Assembly: GCF_902493215.1 (NCBI RefSeq)
Contig: NZ_CABUOL010000005.1
Location: 62,001-126,000 of the forward strand
Length of the DNA: 64,000 nt
Source: an uncultured Mediterranea sp.
GTDB lineage: Bacteria > Bacteroidota > Bacteroidia > Bacteroidales > Bacteroidaceae
Direction: 5' to 3'
The notes beneath the pieces were generated by a model. That model was given only the letters and a program-made list of their open reading frames with translations, was not told the origin of the DNA and ran no database searches. Positions 18,227-26,879 of this stretch are shown here, piece by piece. The translations under genes and the position numbers were made by a program. Every line of letters begins with the position of its first letter. Position 1 is the stretch's first letter.

Positions 18227-19543
18227 TTAAGCGTACATATTCACAATGGCCTCATACAGTTCCTGCTTGCCGCTGGTCTGTTTCGGTTCACCATTCTTCT
18301 TGGCGTAAGCCACAACGTCTTCCAACGTCAGCTTGCCGTCTTCGAAGTCCTTGCCAAGGCCGCTGTCGAAAGAGGCATAACGCTGGGTCAGCATCTGCTT
18401 GTAGGGCGACTCCTCAAGAAGCTTAGCAGCGCTCTCCAGCGCACGGGCCATGGCGTCCATGCCGGCAATGTGGGCGATGAAGATGTCCTCCAGGTCGGTG
18501 GAGTTGCGGCGCGTCTTGGCATCGAAGTTCGTACCGCCGTCCTTGAAGCCGCCACCGCGGATAATCTGCATCATGGCCTGGATGAGCTCAAAGTTGTCAA
18601 TGGGGAACTGGTCGGTATCCCATCCGTTCTGATAGTCGCCACGGTTGGCGTCGATAGAACCCAACATACCGTTGTCCACAGCCACAGCCAGTTCGTGTTC
18701 GAAGGTATGCCCGGCCAGGGTAGCGTGGTTCACCTCGATGTTCACTTTGAAATCCTTGTCCAGCCCGTGTGCCTTCAGGAAGCCGATGACGGTCTCCGTG
18801 TCCACGTCATACTGGTGCTTGGTGGGTTCCATAGGCTTCGGCTCCACAAGGAAGGTACCCTTGAAACCGTGGGCGCGGGCATAGTCGCGGGCCATGCGCA
18901 GCATCGTGGCCAGGTGTTCCTTCTCACGTTTCTGATCAGTATTGAGCAGGCTCATGTAGCCCTCGCGGCCGCCCCAGAAGACGTAGTTCGATCCGCCCAG
19001 CTCGATGGTGGCGTCGATGGCATTCTTGATCTGTACGGCGGCACGAGCTACTACATCGAAATCGGGGTTCGTGGCGGCGCCGTTCATGTAGCGCTTGTGG
19101 CCGAAGACATTGGCCGTACCCCACAGCAATTTGATACCCGTCTCCTGCTGTTTCTGCTTCAGGTAGGCTACGATTTCCTTCAGATTGGCTTCATATTCCT
19201 CGATGGTGTCGGCCTCGGCACAGAGGTCCACGTCGTGGAAGCAATAGTACTCGATACCCATCTTCTGCATGAACTCAAAGCCCGCGTCCACCTTGTGCTT
19301 GGCAGCCTCCACGGGATTGGCCGAGTCGTTCCACGGGAAAGTCTTCGTACCGCCACCAAACTGGTCGCTGCCTTCGGCGCACAGCGTGTGCCACCAGGCC
19401 ATGGCGAACTTCAGCCATTCGCTCATTTTCTTGCCCATGATAACCTTGTCGGCGTCGTAATAGCGGAACGCCATGGGATTCTTACTCTCTTTACCTTCAA
19501 ACTTAATCTTTCCTATACCAGGAAAATACTCTTTTGTTGCCAT
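18227..19543 (-). CDS. xylA: xylose isomerase
   Basis: A 438-residue class II xylose isomerase, which converts D-xylose to D-xylulose in the cytosol with two divalent metal ions. The N terminus ATKEYFPGIGKIKFEGKES, the active-site segment CFHDVDLCAE (catalytic His and Asp), LVEPKPMEPTKHQYD with the metal-binding Glu, NHATLAGHTFEHE and the FDAKTRRNS metal/sugar site are all intact. The ATG at 19543 gives the usual family length; an upstream ATG at 19570 would add nine residues. Gene order xylB-xylA-xylE on one strand indicates an operon. Confidence 0.97.
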   Translation of the reverse strand: MATKEYFPGIGKIKFEGKESKNPMAFRYYDADKVIMGKKMSEWLKFAMAWWHTLCAEGSDQFGGGTKTFPWNDSANPVEAAKHKVDAGFEFMQKMGIEYYCFHDVDLCAEADTIEEYEANLKEIVAYLKQKQQETGIKLLWGTANVFGHKRYMNGAATNPDFDVVARAAVQIKNAIDATIELGGSNYVFWGGREGYMSLLNTDQKREKEHLATMLRMARDYARAHGFKGTFLVEPKPMEPTKHQYDVDTETVIGFLKAHGLDKDFKVNIEVNHATLAGHTFEHELAVAVDNGMLGSIDANRGDYQNGWDTDQFPIDNFELIQAMMQIIRGGGFKDGGTNFDAKTRRNSTDLEDIFIAHIAGMDAMARALESAAKLLEESPYKQMLTQRYASFDSGLGKDFEDGKLTLEDVVAYAKKNGEPKQTSGKQELYEAIVNMYA

Positions 19544-19605
19544 AATCTTTCTGATGTTTTGTGAGGCCAAGGCCTCGATTTCTATAATTATTATTTATTT
19601 CCAAG

Positions 19606-21090
19606 TCAAATCATTTTCTCCAATAACTGTTTCCAGCGGGCATAAGCCTCGAGATATTCTTCGCGCCGCGTGTCGTCCGGCTCGATGACGGCCAGACGCT
19701 CCAGCGTGGCAAAGGCTTCGACATTGTCGCGATAGATACCTGCACCGATACCCGCTCCCTTGGCAGCACCTACGGAACCGTCTGTGTCGTAGAGCTCGAT
19801 GGTGGCGCCCGTCACACCGGCCAGCGTGTCGCGGAAGACAGGACTGAGGAACATGTTGGCGCGTCCGGCGTGTATCTTCTGTACGGGGATGCCCATCTGC
19901 TCCATGATGTCGATGCCATACTTGAAGGCGAAAACGATGCCTTCCTGTGCAGCGCGGGCCACGTGGCGGCGATCGTGCAGGTTGAAGTTCAGTCCGCAGA
20001 CGGAGCAGCCCGTCTCACGGTTCTCCAGCATACGCTCGGCACCGTTGCCGAAAGGCAGGATGCTGACGCCAGCACTACCTATGGGCACTTGGGCAGCCAA
20101 GTCGTTCAGTTCGGCGTATGAAATGCCTTCGGGAGCCACGTTGCGCTTCACCCACGAGTTGAGGATACCCGTACCGTTGATGCAGAGGAGCACGCCCAGA
20201 CGGGTCTGGTCGGCCGTGTGATTGACGTGCGCAAAGGTGTTGACACGGCTGCGCGGGTCGTAGTTCACCTCGCCGTTCACGCCATAGACCACGCCGCTCG
20301 TACCTGCCGTTGAGGCTATCTCGCCAGGATTGAAGACGTTGAGCGAAAGGGCATTGTTCGGCTGGTCGCCCGCACGGTAGGTGACGGGGGTACCCTCGGC
20401 CAGGCCCAGTTCACGGGCTACGTCGGCCTTCACCCGTCCCTGCTCGGCAAAGGTGGGCCGGATATCGGCTATCAGCGAGTGGTCGAAGCCGTAGTAGTCC
20501 ATCAGGAAATCGGCCACACAGCCGCGACGGAAGTCCCAGAACATACCTTCAGACAGGCCGGAGATGGTGGTACACACCTCGCCCGTCAGACGCATGGCGA
20601 TGTAGTCGCCGGGAAGCATTACCTTATCTATCTGTTCATACACCTGCGGTTCGTTTTCCTTGACCCATGCCAGCTTGGCAGCGGTAAAGTTGCCCGGCGA
20701 GTTGAGCAGATGCGTCAGGCACCTTTCCTGCCCCAAAGTTTCGAAGGCCCGCTGTCCGTAGGGCACGGCGCGCGAGTCGCACCAGATGATGGACGGCCTC
20801 AATACCCGTTGTTCACGGTCCACACACACCAGCCCGTGCATCTGATAGGAGATGCCGATGGCCTTGATATCCCTGCCGGCGGCACCGGATTCATGCAACA
20901 CAGCCTGCGTAGACAGTTTCAGGTTTGTCCACCAGCTTTCGGGATCTTGTTCGGCCCATCCCTGCTTTACAGCCAGAATGGGTGCCTCCGTCTTCGGATA
21001 GAAGGCCGAGGCCACACACTTGCCGCTCGCAGCATCTACCAGGCTCGCCTTGACGGACGAGCTTCCTATGTCATAACCTAATAAAAACAT
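19606..21090 (-). CDS. xylB: xylulokinase
   Basis: A 494-residue FGGY-family kinase that phosphorylates D-xylulose with ATP to give xylulose-5-phosphate, feeding the pentose phosphate pathway. The phosphate-1 loop is LGYDIGSSSVKASL at the N terminus. SYQMHGLVCVD is the substrate-binding MHG segment, and YRAGDQPNNALSLNVFNPGE carries the conserved GD with the catalytic Asp. AGTSGVVYG and GGAIGxGIYR-like C-terminal segments are also present (here GAAKGAGIGAGIYRD). The start at 21090 gives the common MFLLGYDIG form; 21096 is also possible. A heptad-repeat arm lies immediately upstream. Confidence 0.95.
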   Translation of the reverse strand: MFLLGYDIGSSSVKASLVDAASGKCVASAFYPKTEAPILAVKQGWAEQDPESWWTNLKLSTQAVLHESGAAGRDIKAIGISYQMHGLVCVDREQRVLRPSIIWCDSRAVPYGQRAFETLGQERCLTHLLNSPGNFTAAKLAWVKENEPQVYEQIDKVMLPGDYIAMRLTGEVCTTISGLSEGMFWDFRRGCVADFLMDYYGFDHSLIADIRPTFAEQGRVKADVARELGLAEGTPVTYRAGDQPNNALSLNVFNPGEIASTAGTSGVVYGVNGEVNYDPRSRVNTFAHVNHTADQTRLGVLLCINGTGILNSWVKRNVAPEGISYAELNDLAAQVPIGSAGVSILPFGNGAERMLENRETGCSVCGLNFNLHDRRHVARAAQEGIVFAFKYGIDIMEQMGIPVQKIHAGRANMFLSPVFRDTLAGVTGATIELYDTDGSVGAAKGAGIGAGIYRDNVEAFATLERLAVIEPDDTRREEYLEAYARWKQLLEKMI

Positions 21091-21096
21091 ACACAA

Positions 21097-21131
21097 TCAA
21101 TTAATAATTAATAATTTACAATTAACAATGA
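21097..21131. repeat. heptad-repeat arm downstream of four-helix-bundle gene 1
   Basis: Read on the minus strand this stretch consists of 7-bp units ATTGTTA, ATTGTAA, ATTATTA, ATTATTA, ATTG. Together with the inverted relative at 21511-21550 it brackets the small gene at 21151-21507. Confidence 0.7.
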
Positions 21132-21150
21132 AAACTCGGGACGGTTGTTA

Positions 21151-21507
21151 TCATTCACGTTGTTTGGAAGACTTGATGATGCTTATCAACAACTTCATAA
21201 GTTCACGACAATCCTTAATGATAGAATCGAAAGACTCGGAAGAAATATAATCGGACTCCTTTAATAATATCAGCCAATATTCCGTTTCATTTGCTTCCTT
21301 CAAAGCTATAGTCAACTTATGCACAAAATCCTTCTTGCTTTCGGCAAATTCCGCCTCACGGATTAAGGCCCCGATAGCTGTCCCGCTCCGCAACAACTGT
21401 TTGGAAAGGATATGTTCATTCCGTTCTTCTGTCAGGAAACGGGACGCCTTTATCACCCGAAGCGAAAAAGCCATCGACTTATCTTTTACTACATTATCCG
21501 TTTTCAT
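21151..21507 (-). CDS. four-helix-bundle protein (S23/IVS-like, Avd-related), copy 1
   Basis: A 118-residue, mostly helical protein of the four-helix-bundle family first noted as 23S rRNA intervening-sequence proteins and related to the Avd subunit of diversity-generating retroelements. The family core is clear: LSKQLLRSGTAIGALIREAEFAESKKDFVHKL and ALKEANETEYWLILL. No reverse transcriptase is nearby. It sits between the NUDIX regulator and xylB and shares its core with a second copy at 58587-58967; both are bracketed by inverted heptad repeats. It is an odd insert in a sugar operon. A TTG at 21513 is an alternative start. Function unknown; nucleic-acid binding is plausible. Confidence 0.85.
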   Translation of the reverse strand: MKTDNVVKDKSMAFSLRVIKASRFLTEERNEHILSKQLLRSGTAIGALIREAEFAESKKDFVHKLTIALKEANETEYWLILLKESDYISSESFDSIIKDCRELMKLLISIIKSSKQRE

Positions 21508-21510
21508 CCC

Positions 21511-21550
21511 CAATTATTCATTGTACATTGTACATTGTTCATTATTTTCT
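21511..21550. repeat. heptad-repeat arm upstream of four-helix-bundle gene 1
   Basis: Units ATTGTAC, ATTGTAC, ATTGTTC, ATTATTT on the plus strand, in inverted orientation to the arm at 21097-21131. The arm reaches from just before the small gene's ATG to the last codon of the NUDIX regulator gene. Confidence 0.7.
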
Positions 21551-22280
21551 ATCGTCTTTTATTATAGATTTTCTTGTCGAATCGGTAATAGCGTGCCGCA
21601 CGGTGTGCCACGCCCTGTTGCTTCTCTTCCAGTGGTACCACGTAGTCCATCATCGCTATCTTCTTGTGGAAGTTACGCACATCAATGGTCTTGTTGTAGA
21701 CCAGTTCGTAGAGGCGGCGCAGTTGCAGGGCGGTAAACTTGCGGGGCAACAGGTCGAACAGCATCGAGGGATTGAACTCGATGTACTGGCGGATGAAAGT
21801 CAGTGCCTCGCGGATAATCAGGTTGTGGTCGAAAGCCAGGTCCTTCACCTCCGGCAGGGCCACCCAGCAGGCCTGATAGTCGTCCAGATTCTTGCAGAGG
21901 GCACGGTCTATCTTCACCAACGACAGGTAAGCGATGGTCACGATGCGGTCCACCTTCGACTGGATAGCCCGCTCCAGCCAGTGTACATCTTTAGGATTTT
22001 TCGTACGGTCTTTGGAACCGAAAGCCTTGAACTGTGTCAGGTTCACCGACTTCAGTCCCGTCAGCTCGTTCAGCACACGTTTGGCAGCTCCGTCCAGGTC
22101 TTCATCCTGGTAAATCAGGCTGCCGGGCAGTTTCATGTCGTGAAAAACTTCCCCGCTTTCCTCCCCTACCCGCTTCACAAGCAGCACCTTCAGCTGTTCG
22201 CCGTCGAAACCGAATACCACACAATCCACCGAGATGTGATTGTTGGCAAGAGGCATTGTATAATCCATAGCGTTCATCAT
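21549..22280 (-). CDS. NUDIX-domain transcriptional regulator of xylose genes
   Basis: A protein of about 243 residues: an N-terminal NUDIX domain (SVDCVVFGFDGEQLKVLLVKR ..) followed by a winged-helix domain (FTALQLRRLYELVYNKTIDVRNFHKKIAMMDYVVPL ..). The NUDIX box is degenerate: KRVLNELTGL stands where an active hydrolase has REUXEE. This fits a sugar- or nucleotide-sensing regulator of the NrtR/AraR type rather than a hydrolase. Being first in the xyl gene string, it probably controls xylose use. A start at 22352 is possible, but a TATATTTG -7 element at 22305-22298 lies inside that extension, so 22280 or 22277 is preferred. Confidence 0.88.
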   Translation of the reverse strand: MMNAMDYTMPLANNHISVDCVVFGFDGEQLKVLLVKRVGEESGEVFHDMKLPGSLIYQDEDLDGAAKRVLNELTGLKSVNLTQFKAFGSKDRTKNPKDVHWLERAIQSKVDRIVTIAYLSLVKIDRALCKNLDDYQACWVALPEVKDLAFDHNLIIREALTFIRQYIEFNPSMLFDLLPRKFTALQLRRLYELVYNKTIDVRNFHKKIAMMDYVVPLEEKQQGVAHRAARYYRFDKKIYNKRR

Positions 22281-22687
22281 ATTTCTGTTTAGCGATGCAA
22301 ATATAGACATGTTTATCAAAATAGAAAATATATATAATATGTTTTTAAGCATATCATAACACTCTATTTACCAACAAAATACATATCATATATTATACAA
22401 TATACAAAACACGGCTTATCATCCGCAATACAATATGTACGGAGACGGAATCAGGATACGGCTTACCGTACAGTATACAATAAGCCCCAATGCGTCCATT
22501 ATCAACCGTTTCCGCAGATAAACAGAAAGCAGCAAAGTTCCACCTTATTGTATTCTCACGTCAAGAAATGCGACTGCGATTGCACAAAAAGACTGAATTT
22601 GTGTGGTGATTCGCAGAAAAAGACCTACCTTTGCAGCGCTTTTCAGAAACAAAAGCTTATTTTTATAAAACCAAATAATTTAGAAAG
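22281..22687. other. divergent regulatory region between NUDIX regulator and fabD
   Basis: About 400 bases containing promoter elements for both directions. It is AT-rich near 22310-22440, with many short TAT/ATA palindromes that could hold the regulator's operators. A TACCTTTG element at 22626-22633 fits a fabD -7 box. No gene is seen. Confidence 0.5.
22298..22328 (-). promoter_or_regulatory. likely promoter of the xyl locus
   Basis: On the minus strand TATATTTG (22305 to 22298) matches the -7 consensus; TTTT about 19 bp upstream is a weak -33 match. Transcription would begin about 10-15 nt before the ATG at 22280/22277. Confidence 0.45.
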
Positions 22688-23575
22688 ATGAAAGCATTTG
22701 TATTTCCGGGCCAAGGCGCCCAATTCGTAGGAATGGGCAAAGACCTGTACGAGAACTCGGCTCTGGCCAAAGAATTGTTTGAAAAAGCCAATGATATCCT
22801 CGGATATCGCATTACTGATATCATGTTCAACGGCACGGACGAAGACCTCCGTCAGACCAAGGTGACACAGCCTGCCGTATTCCTCCACTCCGTTATTTCC
22901 GCTCTCTGCATGGGCGACGACTTCAAGCCCGAAATGACTGCCGGTCACTCGCTCGGCGAATTCTCGGCCCTGGTTGCTGCCGGTGCCCTGAGTTTTGAAG
23001 ACGGTCTGAAGCTGGTGTATGCACGTGCCATGGCCATGCAGAAAGCCTGCGAGGCTCAGCCCTCTACCATGGCTGCCATCATCGCCCTGCCGGACGAGAA
23101 GGTTGAGGAAATCTGCGAACAGGTAAGCAAGGAAGGCGAAGTTTGCGTAGCTGCCAACTTCAACTGCCCGGGACAGATCGTTATCTCCGGCTCCATCGAA
23201 GGCATCAACAAGGCTTGCGAACTGATGAAGGCTGCCGGCGCCAAGCGTGCCCTGCCGCTGAAGGTAGGCGGTGCTTTCCACTCTCCGCTGATGGATCCTG
23301 CCAAGGTGGAACTGGAAGCTGCCATCAACGCCACCAACTTCCACACACCGAAGTGCCCCGTTTACCAGAACGTGGATGCCCTGCCCCACACCGACCCGGC
23401 AGAAATCAAGAAGAACCTCGTGGCACAGCTCACGGCTTCCGTACGCTGGACACAGTCTGTAAAGAACATGATTGCCGACGGTGCTACTGAATTCACTGAA
23501 TGCGGACCCGGCGCCGTACTGCAGGGCTTGATCAAGAAGATTGACAGCACAGTCAATGCCCACGGTATCGCATAA
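22688..23575 (+). CDS. fabD: malonyl-CoA:ACP transacylase
   Basis: A 295-residue enzyme that loads malonate from CoA onto acyl carrier protein for fatty-acid synthesis. FPGQGAQFVGMGKDLYE starts the protein; the catalytic serine is Ser88 in GHSLGEFSAL; the partner His lies in VGGAFHSPLM, and GPGAVLQGLIKKI is at the C terminus. Length is normal for FabD. It is a stand-alone gene with its own -7 element at 22626-22633 and a strong terminator after the stop. Confidence 0.96.
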   Translation: MKAFVFPGQGAQFVGMGKDLYENSALAKELFEKANDILGYRITDIMFNGTDEDLRQTKVTQPAVFLHSVISALCMGDDFKPEMTAGHSLGEFSALVAAGALSFEDGLKLVYARAMAMQKACEAQPSTMAAIIALPDEKVEEICEQVSKEGEVCVAANFNCPGQIVISGSIEGINKACELMKAAGAKRALPLKVGGAFHSPLMDPAKVELEAAINATNFHTPKCPVYQNVDALPHTDPAEIKKNLVAQLTASVRWTQSVKNMIADGATEFTECGPGAVLQGLIKKIDSTVNAHGIA

Positions 23576-23597
23576 TCCTAAAACTATCCGATAACAC

Positions 23598-23641
23598 ACA
23601 AAAGGCTGCATCTTTTCCGGAACGACGCAGCCTTTTTTTAT
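23598..23641 (+). terminator. terminator after fabD
   Basis: AAGGCTGC pairs with GCAGCCTT around a short loop, and the stem is followed by seven T (to about 23639). Confidence 0.85.
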
Positions 23642-23655
23642 CCCTTTATCAACCT

Positions 23656-24807
23656 ATGAACAAGAAACTGATTCTATGTTGTGCCGGCGCCGCCATTCTG
23701 ACAGCCTGCACAGGCAAAAAACAACCGGTATCACCTGCCACCGAAACTGATACCCTCTACATGCTGGTGGGAAGCTACGGCCCTGCCGACCAGGAAGGCA
23801 TCAAAGTCTATAAATTCAATCAGGAGACCGGCCAAGGACAATACGTAAGCGGAGTGAAAGGAATCTCCAATCCCTCCTACCAGACCATCTCAAAAGACGG
23901 TAAACGTGTGTACAGCGTGGGCGAAGACGACGGAAGGACGGCCTGCGCCAACGCACTGGCCTTCGATGGCGCCACCGGCACGCTGACCCTCGTCAATTCC
24001 CAGCCTACGCAAGGAGCCGCCCCCTGCCACATCGCACTGAGCCCTGAAGAAGACTGCATCGTGACAGCCAACTATAACGGCAGCAACATCACCCTCTTCC
24101 CGCTCGATGCGGAAGGCCGCCTGAAATCCGGGAAGACCATCGGTTTCGACGGTCATGGTGCTGACAAGGAACGCCAGGCCCAACCGCATCTGCATTTTGT
24201 CTATTTCACTCCCGACAATAAGTATCTGCTGGCCAACGACCTGGGTACCGACCGCATCCACCGCTTTCCGCTGAACAACCGGCAGAAAGGCAGCGACACG
24301 CCGTTGGTAGACGAGAGCCGCGCTTCGGACATCCTTCTGGCTCCCGGTTCCGGCCCACGCCACACGGAGTTTTCCGCCGACGGACGGTTTGCTTACCTGA
24401 TAACAGAGCTTTCCGGCGAAGTAATGGCTTTTACCTATAACGGTGACAGCCTGACACTGATGCAGACCATCCAGGCCGATACGCTGGACGCCCGCGGAAG
24501 TGCCGACATCCACCTTTCGCCTGACGGCCGCCACCTCTATGCCTCCAACCGCCTGAAAGGCGACGGGCTGGCCATTTTCCACATCAACGCCGAAGACGGC
24601 ACGCTGACCAAAGCCGGCTACCAGCCCACAGGTATCCACCCGCGCAATTTCATCCTGACGCCCAACGGCAAGTATCTGCTCGTAGCCTGCCGCGACACCA
24701 ACGAAATCCAAGTGTTCGCCCGCGACGCTTCGACCGGCCTGCTGACCGACACCGGCCAGACCATCAAAACCACGAAGCCTGTCTGCTTGAAGTTCGTCAA
24801 GATGTAA
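23656..24807 (+). CDS. lactonase-family 7-bladed propeller lipoprotein
   Basis: A 383-residue lipoprotein (signal MNKKLILCCAGAAILTAC) of the 6-phosphogluconolactonase-type (YbhE/Pgl) beta-propeller family. Repeated blade motifs are evident: NPSYQTISKDGKRVYSVGE, APCHIALSPEEDCIVTANYNG, DIHLSPDGRHLYASNR and HPRNFILTPNGKYLLVACRD, each ending in the typical D-G-(K/R)-x-(L/V)-Y pattern. The export signal argues against a cytosolic pentose-phosphate role, so a periplasmic lactone or sugar-acid function is more likely. It starts about 15 bp after the fabD terminator. Confidence 0.85.
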   Translation: MNKKLILCCAGAAILTACTGKKQPVSPATETDTLYMLVGSYGPADQEGIKVYKFNQETGQGQYVSGVKGISNPSYQTISKDGKRVYSVGEDDGRTACANALAFDGATGTLTLVNSQPTQGAAPCHIALSPEEDCIVTANYNGSNITLFPLDAEGRLKSGKTIGFDGHGADKERQAQPHLHFVYFTPDNKYLLANDLGTDRIHRFPLNNRQKGSDTPLVDESRASDILLAPGSGPRHTEFSADGRFAYLITELSGEVMAFTYNGDSLTLMQTIQADTLDARGSADIHLSPDGRHLYASNRLKGDGLAIFHINAEDGTLTKAGYQPTGIHPRNFILTPNGKYLLVACRDTNEIQVFARDASTGLLTDTGQTIKTTKPVCLKFVKM

Positions 24808-25200
24808 AATTAAATAACTTATTTCAAGAAACATTTCCCAAACGCCGCCGCAACAACTTTCAGGAGCGTCTTGGGGAATGTTTCAAACATGGGGGGCTTA
24901 TGTTTCAAACATTCCCCCCTTATGTTTCAAACATAGGCCTCGTAGGGTTGAAACTCGTTTATTCCGAGAAAAAACGAGCGCTTCGGGAAGAGCCTCCTTC
25001 TTGTAAAATAAAACTACTACACATCCATCTTCTGCCTCATCCTCTCTACCGGTAAACACCATTATACCCCATTTACCGCTCCGCCTACCAGAATTACAGA
25101 AGAAAAGCCCGTTGCTGCTTTTTTTAGAAACAAATACCTATATATATGGATATTTTCAGCTACATTTGCGCTACATATCATCACAAATAGGTAAAACGAC
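24808..25200. other. intergenic region with hairpin and phased palindromes
   Basis: About 390 bases. From 24828 a hairpin pairs GAAACATTTCCC with GGGGAATGTTTC (about 24873-24884), running into the core-C array (24878-24934). The rest is AT-rich, with a TACATTTG element at 25161-25168 that could be the -7 box of the DUF362 gene. No gene is seen. Confidence 0.55.
24878..24934. repeat. 22-bp-period palindromic array, core C
   Basis: Three exact copies of the 13-bp palindrome ATGTTTCAAACAT start at 24878, 24900 and 24922, exactly 22 bp apart. The spacers are rich in G on one side and C on the other (GGGGGGCTT, TCCCCCCTT), so spacers may pair with each other. Confidence 0.92.
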
Positions 25201-26319
25201 ATGGAAAAAGCAAAAGTTTATTTCTCTGACCTGCGTACTTCGCCCACTTCCAACCTGCTCGACAAGATGGAACGTCTGGTGAAGAAGGCCGGCATTGCCC
25301 AACTGCCCTTGAAAGACAGTTTTGTGGCCATCAAGATACACTTCGGCGAGCCGGGCAACCTGGCCTACATCCGCCCCAACTATGCGGCACGCATGGCCAA
25401 CCTGCTGCGTAGCTACGGAGCCAAACCGTTTCTGACCGACTGCAACACCCTCTACTCCGGCCGACGCGCCAACGCCGTGGACCATCTGGAGAGTGCGATG
25501 GAGAACGGATTCAACCCCATCTCCGCCCAATGCCAGGTCATCATTGCCGACGGACTGAAAGGAACCGACTACCGCGAAATACCCATTGACGGCAAATATT
25601 GTCCCGCGCCCAAAATCGGTACAGCCATTGCCGACGCGGACATCGTCATCAGCATGACCCACTTCAAGGGACACGAACAGGCCGGCTTCGGCGGTGCGCT
25701 GAAGAACCTGGGCATGGGAGCCGCAGCCGTTCCGGGCAAACTGGAACTGCACGCCTCGGCCCAACCGAAGATTGATACGGAAAACTGCATCGGCTGCAAC
25801 ATCTGCGTAAAGCACTGTGCCCACGATGCCGTCCACCTGAATGCCGACCGCAAGGCCGAGATTGACTATGCGAAGTGCGTGGGCTGCGGCCAGTGTGTGG
25901 CCCTGTGCCAGCACGACGGTGCCGTCGTAGGCAGCTGGGACACGTCGGAGAACATGAACTACAAGATAGCCGAATACACCAAGGCCGTGCTGAAGGACAA
26001 GCCTCACTTCCACGTCAGCTTCGTGATGAACGTGTCGCCCGAGTGCGACTGCTGGAACCACAACGATGCCGCCATCATCCCCGACCTGGGTATCCTGGCC
26101 TCCACCGACCCCGTAGCCCTCGACCAGGCCTGCGCCGACCTGGTGAACCAGACGCCCGTGCTCCACGGCAACAACGTGCTGGGCAACAAGCACGAGCACG
26201 ACGACCTCTGCGGCTGCGACAAGTTCCACCTCATCCACCCCAACACCAACTGGCAGGCCGGACTGCAACATGCGGAAGAAATCGGCGTAGGTACCCGTAA
26301 TTATGAATTAATTGTATAA
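25201..26319 (+). CDS. DUF362 domain protein with two [4Fe-4S] clusters
   Basis: A 372-residue protein. The DUF362 fold covers most of the chain (FVAIKIHFGEPGNLAYIRP near the start, MTHFKGHEQAGFGGALKNLGMG in the middle, DPVALDQACADLVN near the end). A ferredoxin insert carries two complete cluster motifs: Cys196, 199, 202, 206 and Cys226, 229, 232, 236. No signal peptide is present, so it is cytosolic. DUF362 proteins are suspected iron-sulfur enzymes or electron carriers; the reaction is unknown. The ECF S component begins about 25 bp downstream and may be co-transcribed. Confidence 0.9.
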   Translation: MEKAKVYFSDLRTSPTSNLLDKMERLVKKAGIAQLPLKDSFVAIKIHFGEPGNLAYIRPNYAARMANLLRSYGAKPFLTDCNTLYSGRRANAVDHLESAMENGFNPISAQCQVIIADGLKGTDYREIPIDGKYCPAPKIGTAIADADIVISMTHFKGHEQAGFGGALKNLGMGAAAVPGKLELHASAQPKIDTENCIGCNICVKHCAHDAVHLNADRKAEIDYAKCVGCGQCVALCQHDGAVVGSWDTSENMNYKIAEYTKAVLKDKPHFHVSFVMNVSPECDCWNHNDAAIIPDLGILASTDPVALDQACADLVNQTPVLHGNNVLGNKHEHDDLCGCDKFHLIHPNTNWQAGLQHAEEIGVGTRNYELIV

Positions 26320-26348
26320 CCCATAAGAAGAAACACAAAGCAATGATT

Positions 26349-26861
26349 ATGAATACATCTGCAAAACTTTATTCGCTTTCGTTCGCCAACGTAAAGACTT
26401 ACCTGTTTGCCTTGCTGTTCGTAGCAGGCAATATCATTTTACCGCAGCTGTGCCACCTCATTCCGATGGGAGGCCCCACACTGCTGCCCATCTACTTCTT
26501 CACGCTGATAGCCGCCTATAAGTTCGGCATCCGCGTTGGCCTGTTGACAGCGCTTCTTTCGCCGATTGTCAACCACCTGCTGTTTGGTATGCCTGCCGCA
26601 GCCGTCCTGCCCGCTATTCTTATCAAATCGGGACTTCTAGCCATCGCTGCCTCAGCCATCGCCCGCTATGCCAAAGACAAAGTGACGCTGGGAGGCCTGC
26701 TGATTGCCGTATTGTCCTACCAGATTATCGGGACAGCATTTGAATGGATGCTTTGCGGCAATTTCTACCTCGCCGTACAGGATTTCCGTATGGGCGTACC
26801 CGGCATGCTGCTCCAGTGGCTGGGCGGATACTTCGCACTGAAGGCTATTGCCAACAGATAA
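26349..26861 (+). CDS. ECF transporter S component-like membrane protein
   Basis: A 170-residue protein with about six predicted membrane helices (YLFALLFVAGNIILPQLCHL; LLPIYFFTLIAAYKFG; the Ala-rich AAVLPAILIKSGLLAIAASAIA; LLIAVLSYQIIGTAFEW) and no soluble domain. Size and layout match substrate-capture (S) subunits of energy-coupling-factor importers. The energising EcfA/EcfT subunits are not in the window, so it would use a shared module or act alone. An ATG at 26343 adds two residues. The substrate is not identifiable. It may be coupled to the Fe-S protein upstream. Confidence 0.75.
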   Translation: MNTSAKLYSLSFANVKTYLFALLFVAGNIILPQLCHLIPMGGPTLLPIYFFTLIAAYKFGIRVGLLTALLSPIVNHLLFGMPAAAVLPAILIKSGLLAIAASAIARYAKDKVTLGGLLIAVLSYQIIGTAFEWMLCGNFYLAVQDFRMGVPGMLLQWLGGYFALKAIANR

Positions 26862-26879
26862 AAGTTCGGTAGAACAACA

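Noticed and set aside
21151..21507. Diversity-generating retroelement accessory gene (avd)
   Set aside because: The protein is related to Avd, but no reverse transcriptase, template repeat or variable repeat is found in the window; the same holds for 58587-58967.
22598..22633. Full consensus promoter for fabD
   Set aside because: TACCTTTG is good, but the TTTG at 22598-22601 is 24 bp away, beyond the usual 19-21 bp, so only the -7 element is mentioned.
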